A stretch of 64,000 nucleotides of DNA from assembly GCA_031551515.1 (NCBI GenBank), contig JAVBNL010000001.1, forward strand, positions 124,001 through 188,000, in the 5' to 3' direction. The position numbers were made by a program, and so were the translations under genes. This document shows, piece after piece, positions 34,774-43,055 of the stretch. Source of the stretch: FLUQ01 sp031551515 (GTDB taxonomy: Bacteria > Desulfobacterota > Desulfovibrionia > Desulfovibrionales > Desulfovibrionaceae). Below the pieces are notes generated by a model. It saw only the letters and a list, made by a program, of their open reading frames with translations. It did not search any database and was not told the origin of the DNA. Each line of letters starts with the position of its first letter. Positions within the stretch are counted from its first letter, which is position 1.

Positions 34774-35514
34774 TCAAGAAAAGATAAGCAGCTTGGCGTC
34801 TATGGGCAGGCCCTGGCGCAACGCGCTGTTCAAAAGATGCATGCGCGCGGCGATGCGCGCCCTGTGCGCGTCCCGGGCCATGATGGCTTCTGCTATGGCT
34901 CTGTGCTCGCCGCATACGTTTTTCACATAGGCTTCGTCGGCCACGTTGCGGCTGCGCCCTTGGTGCACGCCGCGCCAAATTTTGATGGCGATGGCCTTGA
35001 CCAGATCGCGTAAATACTCGTTGCCGTTGACCGTGCCCAGCAGGCAGTGAAACTGAAAGTCCGGCTCCAACCCGGCCTTGCCCGCCAAAAGCTCGCGCTC
35101 CAGATCATTCGCAAGTTTCATGAATATTTGCGCTTCTTCGGCTGTCGCGTTTATGGCGGCAAGGGCGGCGCTCTCTCCTTCGACTATCAGGCGGAAGCTG
35201 TTAAAGGCCACATAGTTGTCCACGGTCACTTCTTCAAATTCGAAATTGTGGCCGGGGGCATGTTCGTGCGACGCCGTGACCAGAGCGGGCAGGCCGCGCC
35301 GCGGACGTATCTTGTCCTGTTCTTTCAGGCGGGTCAGCGCTTCGCGCACAACGGTTCTGCTGACGGAAAAAGTTTCTGCCAGAGCTTGTTCGGAAGGAAG
35401 AGACTCTCCCGGAGCATACTCACCGCTGTCTATCTTCTTCGCCAGAATGCTCGCGAGCTCAGAGGACAAACTTTGCCTCGGGCTCAAAGCATACAATTGT
35501 GGAGCTATGCTCAT
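34774..35514 (-). CDS. GntR family regulator, FadR/FCD subfamily
   Basis: The 246-residue protein has an N-terminal winged helix (SGEYAPGESLPSEQALAETFSVSRTVVREALTRL) and a C-terminal FCD ligand domain with the metal-site histidines (FHCLLG and HRAI...ARMHL). FCD regulators often bind sugar acids or other carboxylates. The ATG at 35514 follows AGGA; a longer frame from 35631 is less likely because it would run through the terminator at 35564-35598. It lies 113 bases downstream of the dehydratase gene on the same strand. Confidence 0.87.
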   Translation of the reverse strand: MSIAPQLYALSPRQSLSSELASILAKKIDSGEYAPGESLPSEQALAETFSVSRTVVREALTRLKEQDKIRPRRGLPALVTASHEHAPGHNFEFEEVTVDNYVAFNSFRLIVEGESAALAAINATAEEAQIFMKLANDLERELLAGKAGLEPDFQFHCLLGTVNGNEYLRDLVKAIAIKIWRGVHQGRSRNVADEAYVKNVCGEHRAIAEAIMARDAHRARIAARMHLLNSALRQGLPIDAKLLIFS

Positions 35515-35563
35515 AGATGTTCCTCGTATATCCGCCATCCGCAAGGGGTGACGGCGGGAAGCA

Positions 35564-35598
35564 GAGCCTCCGCCCGGCAACATGCCGGGCGGAGGCTC
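35564..35598 (-). terminator. Strong hairpin between ilvD-type gene and gntR
   Basis: A perfect 15-base stem (GAGCCTCCGCCCGGC) with loop AACAT lies between the dehydratase stop and gntR. No T run follows, so it may be an attenuating terminator that lowers gntR expression. Confidence 0.6.
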
Positions 35599-35627
35599 AC
35601 AGTCCGAAAACCCGTTACAGCTGAGTA

Positions 35628-37289
35628 TCACTCGTCATCATACATCCACAGGGCGCCTTTTTCCGCGCCGGAGACAGCTTTGCGATAGGCGGCGAGAACG
35701 CCGCGCAAAGGACGGTCAGGTTTCTTTACATCCGCCCGGCGTCGTTGCAGTTCCGCCTCATCGACCTCCAGATTGAGCGTCTTCTTATTGAGGTCGATTT
35801 CAATGATATCCCCATTTTTAACAAGAGCCAGCGGGCCGCCGTCCCATGCCTCGGGTGCGATGTGCCCCACACAGGGCCCGCGCGTCGCGCCGGAAAAGCG
35901 CCCGTCCGTAATCATGGCCACGGAAGTGTGCAGCCCCAGGCCCACAAGCATGGCCGCCGGAATGGAAAGCTCGCGCATGCCCGGCCCGCCTTTGGGGCCT
36001 TCATAACGGATAACCAGCACGCTCCCCTTGGCCACGTTGGCCTGCAAAAGATAATCGCGGACTGACTCTTCCGAATCAAAGACCACGGCCGGTCCTCTAT
36101 GGTGGAACATGGAAGGCTCCACGCCGCTTTTTTTCACCACCGCGCCGAGCGGGGCCAGGTTGCCCGAAAGGATGGAGAAACAGCCCCCTTCGTGCATGGG
36201 ATGATCCATGTCATGGATGATTTCCCGGTTGATGGCGATGGGGTTGTTCGCCAGGTACTCTTTCAGCGTGCCGCCCATGACGAGTTTGCCTGAAAGATCC
36301 AGCTTGCTTTTGATGGTCTCAAGCACGGCGGGCACCCCGCCCGCCTGGTGATAGGTGTATATGTTGGGTTGGGCGGAAGGCTTGAGCTTGGTGACGACCG
36401 GAACCTGCGCCTGAATCGCGTCAAAGTCCTGAATGTTCAGCTTGCTGCCCATGGCCTTGGCCAGGGCCAGCGTATGCAGCACCGCGTTGGTTGAACCGCC
36501 GGTGGCGGAAACATATTTGATGCCGTTGGCCAGGGTCGAATCGGTGAGGATGTCGGAGAACTTCGTTCCATCCTTGACCAAAGAGACGATACGCTCGCCC
36601 ACGTCTCTGGCCTGGCGCGTTTTCGCGGCGGCCGCGAACAGCATGGTGCTGGAATAAAACGGAGCGAGGCCCACCGCCTCAAGAAAAGTGCCCATGGTGT
36701 TGGCCGTGCCGTACATGGCGCAGGTGCCGCCGGAAAAACAGATATTCTCGCGCCAGCGTTCAAAGGTCGCCTGGTCGATGATGTTGCCCGCACGCTGGCC
36801 GATGGCTTCTTTCACGTCGGGCGTGACGAACTCGCGGCCGCACTCCTGGTAGGGAATCATGGCGCCTGCCGTAATGAAGATGGAAGGCATGTCAAGCGAG
36901 GCGGCGGCCAGCAACATGCCCGGCACGATTTTGTCGCACGAACACATGAAAACCAGCCCGTCAAAACCATGCGAACGCACCATAGCCTCTATGGAACCGG
37001 CGATAAGGTCACGCGAAGGCAGAATGCTGTGCATCCCCTCGCCCTGGGCGATGCCGTCGCAAGGCGCGGGCACGGTAAACTCCGCCGGGGTGCCTCCGCC
37101 GGCCCATACGCCTTCGCGAACCGCAAGCGCCAGTTCTTTGAACGGCTTATGGCCGGGGTTGACGTCGTTCCAAGAATTGACGATGCCGATGACGGGGCGC
37201 AGCAAGTCTTTCTTGCGATACCCCACGGAGTTCATCAAGCCGACGTAATACGCTTCTGTTTTATCTTCGATGGTGCCTTTTCTGGGCAT
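35628..37289 (-). CDS. IlvD/Edd family Fe-S dehydratase
   Basis: The 553-residue enzyme has both family signatures: CDKIVPGMLLAA and MITDGRFSGATRG, plus SGGTCAMYGTANTM, so cluster-ligand Cys are present. It may be dihydroxy-acid dehydratase (branched-chain amino acid synthesis) or a sugar-acid dehydratase. The link to a FCD regulator and to a carboxylate permease, and the lack of other ilv biosynthesis genes around, favour a catabolic dehydratase (inference). AAGGAG lies 6 bases before the ATG. The divergent cupin gene starts 133 bases away. Confidence 0.85.
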   Translation of the reverse strand: MPRKGTIEDKTEAYYVGLMNSVGYRKKDLLRPVIGIVNSWNDVNPGHKPFKELALAVREGVWAGGGTPAEFTVPAPCDGIAQGEGMHSILPSRDLIAGSIEAMVRSHGFDGLVFMCSCDKIVPGMLLAAASLDMPSIFITAGAMIPYQECGREFVTPDVKEAIGQRAGNIIDQATFERWRENICFSGGTCAMYGTANTMGTFLEAVGLAPFYSSTMLFAAAAKTRQARDVGERIVSLVKDGTKFSDILTDSTLANGIKYVSATGGSTNAVLHTLALAKAMGSKLNIQDFDAIQAQVPVVTKLKPSAQPNIYTYHQAGGVPAVLETIKSKLDLSGKLVMGGTLKEYLANNPIAINREIIHDMDHPMHEGGCFSILSGNLAPLGAVVKKSGVEPSMFHHRGPAVVFDSEESVRDYLLQANVAKGSVLVIRYEGPKGGPGMRELSIPAAMLVGLGLHTSVAMITDGRFSGATRGPCVGHIAPEAWDGGPLALVKNGDIIEIDLNKKTLNLEVDEAELQRRRADVKKPDRPLRGVLAAYRKAVSGAEKGALWMYDDE

Positions 37290-37314
37290 GCTGCTCTCCT
37301 TATTATAACACACT

Positions 37315-37332
37315 TGTCAGGTTGTATGACAG
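37315..37332. promoter_or_regulatory. Candidate GntR/FCD operator
   Basis: TTGTATGACAG (37322-37332) fits the FadR-type pattern TNGTNNNACNA at all but the last base. It overlaps a second inverted repeat TGTCA-N7-TGACA (37315-37331). It lies 26-43 bases before the dehydratase start, where the neighbouring FCD regulator would be expected to bind. Confidence 0.5.
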
Positions 37333-37422
37333 CCATGTATTGCTCTACACAGCGCGCCTGTTTCTGTCAACGAGACTCACTGGTGGTTGACTTTTGCAAG
37401 CGTCTCGCCAATGCTCCGGCAC

Positions 37423-37764
37423 ATGAACCTGTTTTCCATACCCCAAGCGGCGCGGTCACCCGGCGCCGAAGAGTTGTTTCAGCCCCTGCTCCACGGCGCA
37501 GGCGGTCTTTTGGTTGAGCGCATCGTCTCCAACGGCCAAACCACGCCCGAAGGAACCTGGTATGACCAAGACCGGGACGAGTGGGTGGCGGTTCTTGAAG
37601 GAGAAGCCACGATTCGCTACGAAGACGGCAAAGAGATTACCCTGTGCAAAGGCGATCATGTTTTCATACCGCGCCGCGCCAGGCACCGCGTCGTGCACAC
37701 CAGCGCGCCCTGCGTCTGGCTGGCCGTACACGGCGACCTTGGCGCCGCCGTTGCCGCGCGGTAA
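37423..37764 (+). CDS. Cupin domain protein
   Basis: A 113-residue single cupin. The first motif appears as GTWYDQDRDEWVAVLEGEATIRYEDG and the second as GDHVFIPRRARHRVVHTS. The usual first-motif HxH is reduced to W-x-x-D, while the second-motif His remains (RHRV), so metal binding is uncertain. It matches a widespread family of small cupins. I use ATG 37423, where the family begins (MNLFSIPQ); no clear Shine-Dalgarno site is seen. The nitroreductase gene follows 38 bases later. Confidence 0.75.
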   Translation: MNLFSIPQAARSPGAEELFQPLLHGAGGLLVERIVSNGQTTPEGTWYDQDRDEWVAVLEGEATIRYEDGKEITLCKGDHVFIPRRARHRVVHTSAPCVWLAVHGDLGAAVAAR

Positions 37765-37802
37765 AAAAACGTGTTATCGTTATAGGACAAGGAGTGTTAT
37801 CC

Positions 37803-38318
37803 ATGGACGTACTCACCGCCATACATACCCGCCGCAGCGTACGCGCCTTTACCCCTGAGGTCGTATCGGAAAAAGACCGTGCCGCTTTACTTGAAGCCGC
37901 CATGAGCGCCCCCAGCGCGGGGAACGCCCAGCCCTGGACTTTCGTTGTCGTCGACGGCCCGGAACTCTTGCGCCGCGTGCCGGAACTGAATCCCTATGCG
38001 GGCATGGCCCCTCAGGCGCCGCTTGCCGTTCTGGTCAGCGGCGACCTCAGCCGCGAAAAGTTTCCCGGCTATTGGGTGCAAGATTGTTCCGCCGCCATTC
38101 AGAACATGCTGCTGGCCGCCGTCGGGCTGGGCCTGGGAGCCGTGTGGACCGGCATTTACCCCCTTGAAGATCGCGTCACGGGTTTTCGCGCCCTGTTCGG
38201 TCTGCCGGAAACCATGGTTCCGCTCGGCCTTATCGTCATCGGCCACCCCAAAACGGAACAAACTCCCAAAAACCGTTTCGACGCGGCCAAAGTGCGGCAT
38301 AACCGCTGGACCTCCTGA
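37803..38318 (+). CDS. Nitroreductase family protein
   Basis: The 171-residue FMN-binding protein has HTRRSVRAFTPE (the phosphate-binding RRSxR), APSAGNAQPWTFVVV, and the end motif GHP. The length fits the short nitroreductases of anaerobes. The substrate is not known; these proteins reduce nitro groups, quinones or flavins with NAD(P)H. AAGGAG precedes the ATG at 37803. It is in line with the cupin gene upstream and the methionine importer downstream. Confidence 0.85.
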   Translation: MDVLTAIHTRRSVRAFTPEVVSEKDRAALLEAAMSAPSAGNAQPWTFVVVDGPELLRRVPELNPYAGMAPQAPLAVLVSGDLSREKFPGYWVQDCSAAIQNMLLAAVGLGLGAVWTGIYPLEDRVTGFRALFGLPETMVPLGLIVIGHPKTEQTPKNRFDAAKVRHNRWTS

Positions 38319-38415
38319 CCGGAAAGGCCGCGCGCATTCCACCTTGCTCCCCGCGTGCGGCTCTGATAAGCGATACAGACTTTCGCGGCCATGAAAGCCG
38401 CGTGCAGAGACTGCC

Positions 38416-39384
38416 ATGATCCAGGTTCAAAACTTGCGGAAACAATACGGCGCCCTTCCGGTGCTGAACGATCTCACCTTCGGCGTGGATGCGGGCGAGA
38501 TCTTCGGCATTGTCGGGCATTCCGGCGCGGGCAAATCCACCCTGCTGCGCTGCTTTAACGGCCTGGAAGGTTATCAGGGCGGCAGCGTACGCGTGATGGA
38601 CAAAGAGGTGCGCGACCTTACAAAAGACGGGCTGAAAGAGCTGCGCCGCGACATGGGCATGATCTTTCAGAATTTCAGCCTGATGTCTCGCAAAAATGTC
38701 TTTGAAAACGTGGCCTTTCCCTTGCAGATATGGAACGCGCCCAAAGCCGATATCACCGGCCGGGCGATGGAACTGCTGGAACTGGTGGGCCTGGCAGACA
38801 AAAGACATGAGCGGGTGCAGAACCTTTCCGGCGGGCAAAAGCAGCGAGTCGGCATTGCCAGGGCTTTGGCGTTGAATCCAAAAATTCTGCTCTGCGACGA
38901 AGCCACTTCCGCCCTCGACCCCAAGACGACCATCGCCATTTTGGACCTGCTGCAAGATATCAACGCGCGCTTCGGCCTGACCATGGTGGTGGTCACCCAC
39001 CAGATGGAAGTGGTCAAGCGCATCTGCCACCGCCTGCTGCTGCTTGACGGCGGCGTGGCCCAGTGCCTGGGCAGGACGGAAGAACTCTTCATCTCGCCCA
39101 CGGAAAACTTGAAAAAATTCGTGGAAGACGAGTATACGCTTATCCCCACCGGCACCAACATCCGCCTGATGTTTCCGCGTGAGATCTCGCAGCAGGCCGT
39201 CGTCACCACCATGGCCCGTGATTTGGACATCAGCTTTTCCATCGTGGGCGGCCGCCTTGAACGCTATCTGGACGACGTGCTGGGTTTTCTGATCATCAAC
39301 GTATCGGACGAGCACAAGGAAACCGTGCTGACCTATCTCAAGGAGAAGAAGCTGTACTGGGAGGTGCTGGACCGTGGCCTTTGA
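38416..39384 (+). CDS. metN: MetN-type ABC importer ATPase
   Basis: The 322-residue ATPase has Walker A GHSGAGKST, the ABC signature LSGGQKQR, Walker B ILLCDEATSALDP and the H-loop (VVTHQ). Its C-terminal 80 residues form a NIL domain (IRLMFP...ISFSIVGGRLERY), the ligand-sensing domain of MetN. It drives methionine (or a similar amino acid) import. It overlaps metI by 11 bases. No SAM riboswitch or S-box hairpin is visible before it. Confidence 0.92.
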   Translation: MIQVQNLRKQYGALPVLNDLTFGVDAGEIFGIVGHSGAGKSTLLRCFNGLEGYQGGSVRVMDKEVRDLTKDGLKELRRDMGMIFQNFSLMSRKNVFENVAFPLQIWNAPKADITGRAMELLELVGLADKRHERVQNLSGGQKQRVGIARALALNPKILLCDEATSALDPKTTIAILDLLQDINARFGLTMVVVTHQMEVVKRICHRLLLLDGGVAQCLGRTEELFISPTENLKKFVEDEYTLIPTGTNIRLMFPREISQQAVVTTMARDLDISFSIVGGRLERYLDDVLGFLIINVSDEHKETVLTYLKEKKLYWEVLDRGL

Positions 39385-40009
39385 AATTCTGGAAGCCCTG
39401 GGCGAAACCTTGTACATGGTATTCTTCTCCACCGTCTTTTCTTTGCTGCTGGGCTTTCGCCTGACCTGGCAAATGATACTGACAGGCCCCCACGGACTGC
39501 GCCCCAACCTCAAGGTCTATGCGGTGCTGGACCTGATCGTGAACCTGTTCCGCTCGTTCCCCTTCATGATCCTGATGATTGCGCTCATCCCTTTCACCCG
39601 CCTTGTGGTGGGCATTTCCATCGGCAGCACGGCGGCCATCGTGCCCCTGACCATCGCGGCCACCCCCTTCATGGCGCGGCTGCTGGAGGCGAGCTTTCTG
39701 GAAGTGGACAAGGGCGTGGTGGAAGCGGCCCGCTCGTTCGGCGCATCCGACAGACAAATCATCTTCCAGGTCATGCTTAAAGAGGCCCTGCCTTCCATCG
39801 TGCTCAACATCGCGGTGCTGGCCATCGCCCTTCTGGGCTATTCGGCCATGGCCGGGGCCATAGGCGGCGGCGGGCTGGGCGCGCTGGCCTACAATTACGG
39901 CTACCTGCGCGATCAATCGGACATCATGATTTACTCCGTCGCCATTCTCATCCTTATTGTCCAGTGTATTCAGAGCGCCGGAAATTATGTATACAAGCGG
40001 CTTCGCTAA
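39374..40009 (+). CDS. metI: MetI-type ABC importer permease
   Basis: The 211-residue permease has five membrane helices and the EAA loop EAARSFGASDRQIIFQVMLKEALPS, which docks on MetN. The start is GTG at 39374, inside the end of metN. MetI proteins are usually 210-220 residues, so the length fits. Confidence 0.92.
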   Translation: MAFEILEALGETLYMVFFSTVFSLLLGFRLTWQMILTGPHGLRPNLKVYAVLDLIVNLFRSFPFMILMIALIPFTRLVVGISIGSTAAIVPLTIAATPFMARLLEASFLEVDKGVVEAARSFGASDRQIIFQVMLKEALPSIVLNIAVLAIALLGYSAMAGAIGGGGLGALAYNYGYLRDQSDIMIYSVAILILIVQCIQSAGNYVYKRLR

Positions 40010-40030
40010 AGACTTTTACCGAGGTGTTCC

Positions 40031-40816
40031 ATGAAACGTCTGCTCACGGCTTTTGTCATCGTCATCGCCTTTGCCGCTACAAGCGCCGCCGCTGATGCGA
40101 AAAAAACCATCGTCATCGGCGTATCCCCCGTGCCGCACAAAGAGATCATGCTGGTCGCCAAAGACGTGCTGGCCAAAGAAGGCTATGACCTGCAAATCAA
40201 AGAATTCACCGACTATGTGCTGCCCAACGTGGCGCTGGCCGACAAATCGCTGGACGCCAACTTTTTTCAGCACATTCCTTATCTGGAAAACATGAACAAA
40301 TCCAAAGGCTGGACCCTGACCTGGGTGGCGAAAGTGCATATCGAGCCTCTGGGCCTGTATTCCAAAAAAATAAAGACTCTGGACGAGCTGAAAAAGGGCG
40401 ATTCCGTGGCCGTGCCCAACGACCCCACCAACGAAGCCCGCGCCCTGCGCCTTTTGGAAGCGCACAAACTGATCAAGGTCAAACCCGGCGAACTGGTCAC
40501 GGCCCGCGACATCACCGACAACCCCAGGGGTCTGAAGTTCATTGAAATAGAAGCGGCCCAACTGCCCCGCACCTTGAACGACGTGCGCGCAGCGGTTATC
40601 AACACCAACTTCGCGGCGGCGGCAAAGCTCATCCCCTCGCGCGACGCCATCATCATCGAAGGCAAAGACTCTCCTTACGCCAACGTGGTTGTGGTCAGAA
40701 AAGAGGATGCGGACAGCCCGGCCGTGAAAGCGCTGGTAAAAGCCGTGCAGTCGCCGGAAGTCAAGGCGTACATCATGAAAGAACTGGAACCCAAGGGAAT
40801 GCTTCCCGCTTTTTAG
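40031..40816 (+). CDS. metQ: MetQ-type substrate-binding protein
   Basis: The 261-residue protein belongs to the NLPA/MetQ family (IVIGVSPVPHKEIMLVAKDVLAKEGYDL, LKKGDSVAVPNDPTNEARALRLLE). Its signal peptide ends in ATSAAADAKK, with no lipobox Cys, so unlike E. coli MetQ it is predicted to be a free periplasmic protein. GAGGTG precedes the ATG. The order metN-metI-metQ is standard. Confidence 0.9.
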   Translation: MKRLLTAFVIVIAFAATSAAADAKKTIVIGVSPVPHKEIMLVAKDVLAKEGYDLQIKEFTDYVLPNVALADKSLDANFFQHIPYLENMNKSKGWTLTWVAKVHIEPLGLYSKKIKTLDELKKGDSVAVPNDPTNEARALRLLEAHKLIKVKPGELVTARDITDNPRGLKFIEIEAAQLPRTLNDVRAAVINTNFAAAAKLIPSRDAIIIEGKDSPYANVVVVRKEDADSPAVKALVKAVQSPEVKAYIMKELEPKGMLPAF

Positions 40817-40817
40817 C

Positions 40818-41987
40818 ATGAACTTCTTCGTCATCGTTCCCATCGTTTACGCCTGCATGCACGCCTACATTTTCTGGAGGCTGCGCGCCGCCTTCGGCTC
40901 CGGCATGTGGCAGGTGGGGGTGGGACTTTTCTTTTGCGCCATGATCGCGGCTTTTTTCTTGCGCCGCATGGCGCTCAGCGGGCCTATCCTCACAAGCCTG
41001 CATTGGGTGGCGATGGTCTGGATGGGCCTGGTGCTGATCACCGTCAGTTGGATCTTTTTTCTGGATTGCGCGCGCATTCTGGCCTGGCTGACCGACTGCG
41101 TCAGCGGCCTGTTCGGAAGCGGAACGCGGTTTTCATACGCCTTGCGGCTTTCCCGCTCGCTCCCCTGGGTGCTGGGGTTCTGCCTTGTTCTGGGAGTATA
41201 CGCGTTTTACGAGGCCGCAGCGGTGCGGCCCGTGCACCTCACCATCCCCACGGCCAAACTGCCGCCTGGGGTCAAGCGCCTGCGCCTCGCCGCCATGACC
41301 GACATTCACCTGAGCAGCATCGTCGGCACCTGGCGGCTCAAGCGCATGGCCGCCGTCGTGGAGGCCGCGAAACCCGACATTCTGCTTATGCTGGGCGATC
41401 TGGTCGACACGGACATGAGCCGCAGGGGTGAAGACGCCGCCCTCTTGCGCGCGGTCATTCCGGCCGGAGGCGGCTTTGCCGTGCTGGGCAACCATGAGGC
41501 ATACGCCGGCCTTCTCAATTCCCTGAACTTCACGGAAAAAGCCGGATTTCAGGTTTTGCGCGGCCGGGCCGTCAGGGTTATGGGCATCACCATCGCCGGG
41601 GTTGATGACCCCATGTTCATACGCGGCAGACAAATGGGCGACCCGGACCTGCCGGACAAAGTGGATGAAGAGCTGATGCGCTCTTTGGCAAACGACCGGG
41701 AACAAAAACGCTTCATCCTCTTTCTGCGCCACCGCCCCGGCAGGCCGCAGCACATTGCCGGGCTGTTCGACCTGCAACTTTCGGGGCACACCCACGGCGG
41801 CCAGATTTGGCCCGCCCGCTTTATCGTCTATATGGTTCACAAATTCATGCAGGGCATGACCGTCATCGACGGCGGCCGGGAAAAGAGTCTTGTATACGTC
41901 AGCAACGGCACCGGGTTTTGGGGTCCGCCCATGCGTCTGTTCACCCCGCCCGAAGTGACCGTTATCGATTTAGTTCCGGCGCAGTAA
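40818..41987 (+). CDS. Membrane-anchored metallophosphoesterase (YkuE-like)
   Basis: The 389-residue protein has four N-terminal membrane helices (about residues 1-150) and a C-terminal calcineurin-like domain: TDIHLSS, LGDLVD, GNHEAY, RHRP and SGHTHGGQ. The pattern fits YkuE/YaeI-type phosphoesterases, which act on lipid or cell-envelope substrates. It begins one base after the metQ stop (TAGCATG), so it may be co-expressed with the importer. No functional link to methionine is evident. Confidence 0.82.
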   Translation: MNFFVIVPIVYACMHAYIFWRLRAAFGSGMWQVGVGLFFCAMIAAFFLRRMALSGPILTSLHWVAMVWMGLVLITVSWIFFLDCARILAWLTDCVSGLFGSGTRFSYALRLSRSLPWVLGFCLVLGVYAFYEAAAVRPVHLTIPTAKLPPGVKRLRLAAMTDIHLSSIVGTWRLKRMAAVVEAAKPDILLMLGDLVDTDMSRRGEDAALLRAVIPAGGGFAVLGNHEAYAGLLNSLNFTEKAGFQVLRGRAVRVMGITIAGVDDPMFIRGRQMGDPDLPDKVDEELMRSLANDREQKRFILFLRHRPGRPQHIAGLFDLQLSGHTHGGQIWPARFIVYMVHKFMQGMTVIDGGREKSLVYVSNGTGFWGPPMRLFTPPEVTVIDLVPAQ

Positions 41988-42036
41988 GCAAATTTCATTA
42001 TTGCCTCATCATATTGCTTAGGGTATAACCACACCC

Positions 42037-42861
42037 ATGACTGGACGCACCCAACCCCACATTGGCCCCGGTTTCCGTTCACTTCGAGCTGTCACTTCCT
42101 TGCCCCGGTTTCGCCGGTTCTGCCTCATTGTGATGATGCTGTGCCTTGGGGCTGTACTGAGCGTGCCTGCCGACGCGGCGGCGGCCCAGGACACCAAAAG
42201 CGCACCGGTGCAAAAAAGCGCGGCAAAGAAAAAAACGCAACAGCCCAAAAAAGCAAACTCTTCTTCAAAAGCCACCCCTGCCACTTCCAGCTCTTCTCCG
42301 CAAAACCGCGGCAAATCCCGAACGAAAAAGACCGCGCAAAAATCGCGCAAGTTGTATGTACGGTCTCTTATGCCTCAGGATGAGCGCGCGGCGCTGATGG
42401 AGCGCGGCATTTATTCCGGTTACGGCCCCCGTGCCGTTTCCAAAAGACAGGTGCGCCTGCACAAGGGCATTGACGTGTGCGCCCCCCAGGGCAGCCTGAT
42501 CACCGCCTTTAACCACGGCAAAGTGCTGTTCAGCGGGCGCAAAGGCGACGGATACGGCATCAGGGTGCTGGTTGAGCAGCTTGACGGCCGCATTGCCTTG
42601 TATGCGCATATGAAAGAAACCCTGGTCAAAACCGGCGACGAAGTCCGCCGGGGCGACCATATCGGCCTTGTGGGCCGTACCGGCAGAACCACCGGAGCCC
42701 ACCTGCATTTTGAGCTGATCGACGACGGCGAACATCTGGACCCTGCCGATCATGTCTGGCTGGGCTCGGAGCTGGTTCTCGGCCCGAACGATCTCGACCC
42801 GACGAACACCGAAGGCCGCACGAGCTTCGCCTCCACAAACGGCACTGTTAACGTGCAGTAG
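42037..42861 (+). CDS. M23 family peptidase (LytM/NlpD-like)
   Basis: The 274-residue protein has an N-terminal membrane or signal segment (FCLIVMMLCLGAVLSV), then a Lys/Ser/Ala-rich low-complexity linker (KSAAKKKTQQPKKANSSSKA), and an M23 domain. The metal motifs HKGIDVCAP (HxxxD) and HLHFEL (HxH) are intact, so it is probably an active peptidoglycan endopeptidase. The signal begins unusually far in (about residue 25), so the start may be later; no clear Shine-Dalgarno site. A tRNA-Pro gene follows. Confidence 0.82.
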   Translation: MTGRTQPHIGPGFRSLRAVTSLPRFRRFCLIVMMLCLGAVLSVPADAAAAQDTKSAPVQKSAAKKKTQQPKKANSSSKATPATSSSSPQNRGKSRTKKTAQKSRKLYVRSLMPQDERAALMERGIYSGYGPRAVSKRQVRLHKGIDVCAPQGSLITAFNHGKVLFSGRKGDGYGIRVLVEQLDGRIALYAHMKETLVKTGDEVRRGDHIGLVGRTGRTTGAHLHFELIDDGEHLDPADHVWLGSELVLGPNDLDPTNTEGRTSFASTNGTVNVQ

Positions 42862-42905
42862 GTCCTGACCGGGGCTTGCTGTCCGCGCGCCGGAGCAGCT
42901 ATAAA

Positions 42906-42982
42906 CGGAGCGTGGCGCAGCCTGGTAGCGCACCTGCTTTGGGAGCAGGAAGTCGCTGGTTCGAATCCAGTCGCTCCGACCA
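42906..42982 (+). tRNA. tRNA-Pro (anticodon TGG)
   Basis: 77 bases fold as a tRNA. CGGAGCG pairs with CGCTCCG, the anticodon loop TTTGGGA gives TGG, the T loop is GTTCGAATC and CCA is encoded. A TATAAA directly before it is too close to be its promoter. Confidence 0.95.
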
Positions 42983-43032
42983 ATAAAAACAGACGCTCAG
43001 CCATACATTGACTGAGCGTCTGTTTTTATTGG
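42980..43032. terminator. Symmetric bidirectional terminator
   Basis: A 21-base perfect stem starts in the CCA of tRNA-Pro, with T5 on the plus strand and T5 on the minus strand, so it stops both the tRNA and the minus-strand TPR operon. Confidence 0.88.
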
Positions 43033-43055
43033 TAATTTGTCGTAACAACGGAATT

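Noticed and set aside
33173..34930. Long plus-strand frame overlapping the SLC13-type permease
   Set aside because: It reads in a different frame through the permease and gives a His/Arg-rich shadow protein without any domain.
38319..38415. SAM riboswitch before metN
   Set aside because: I see no long paired region or terminator in the 97 bases between the genes; only short repeats are present.
42893..42905. TATAAA just before tRNA-Pro as a -10
   Set aside because: It ends at the tRNA start, so transcription would begin inside the tRNA.
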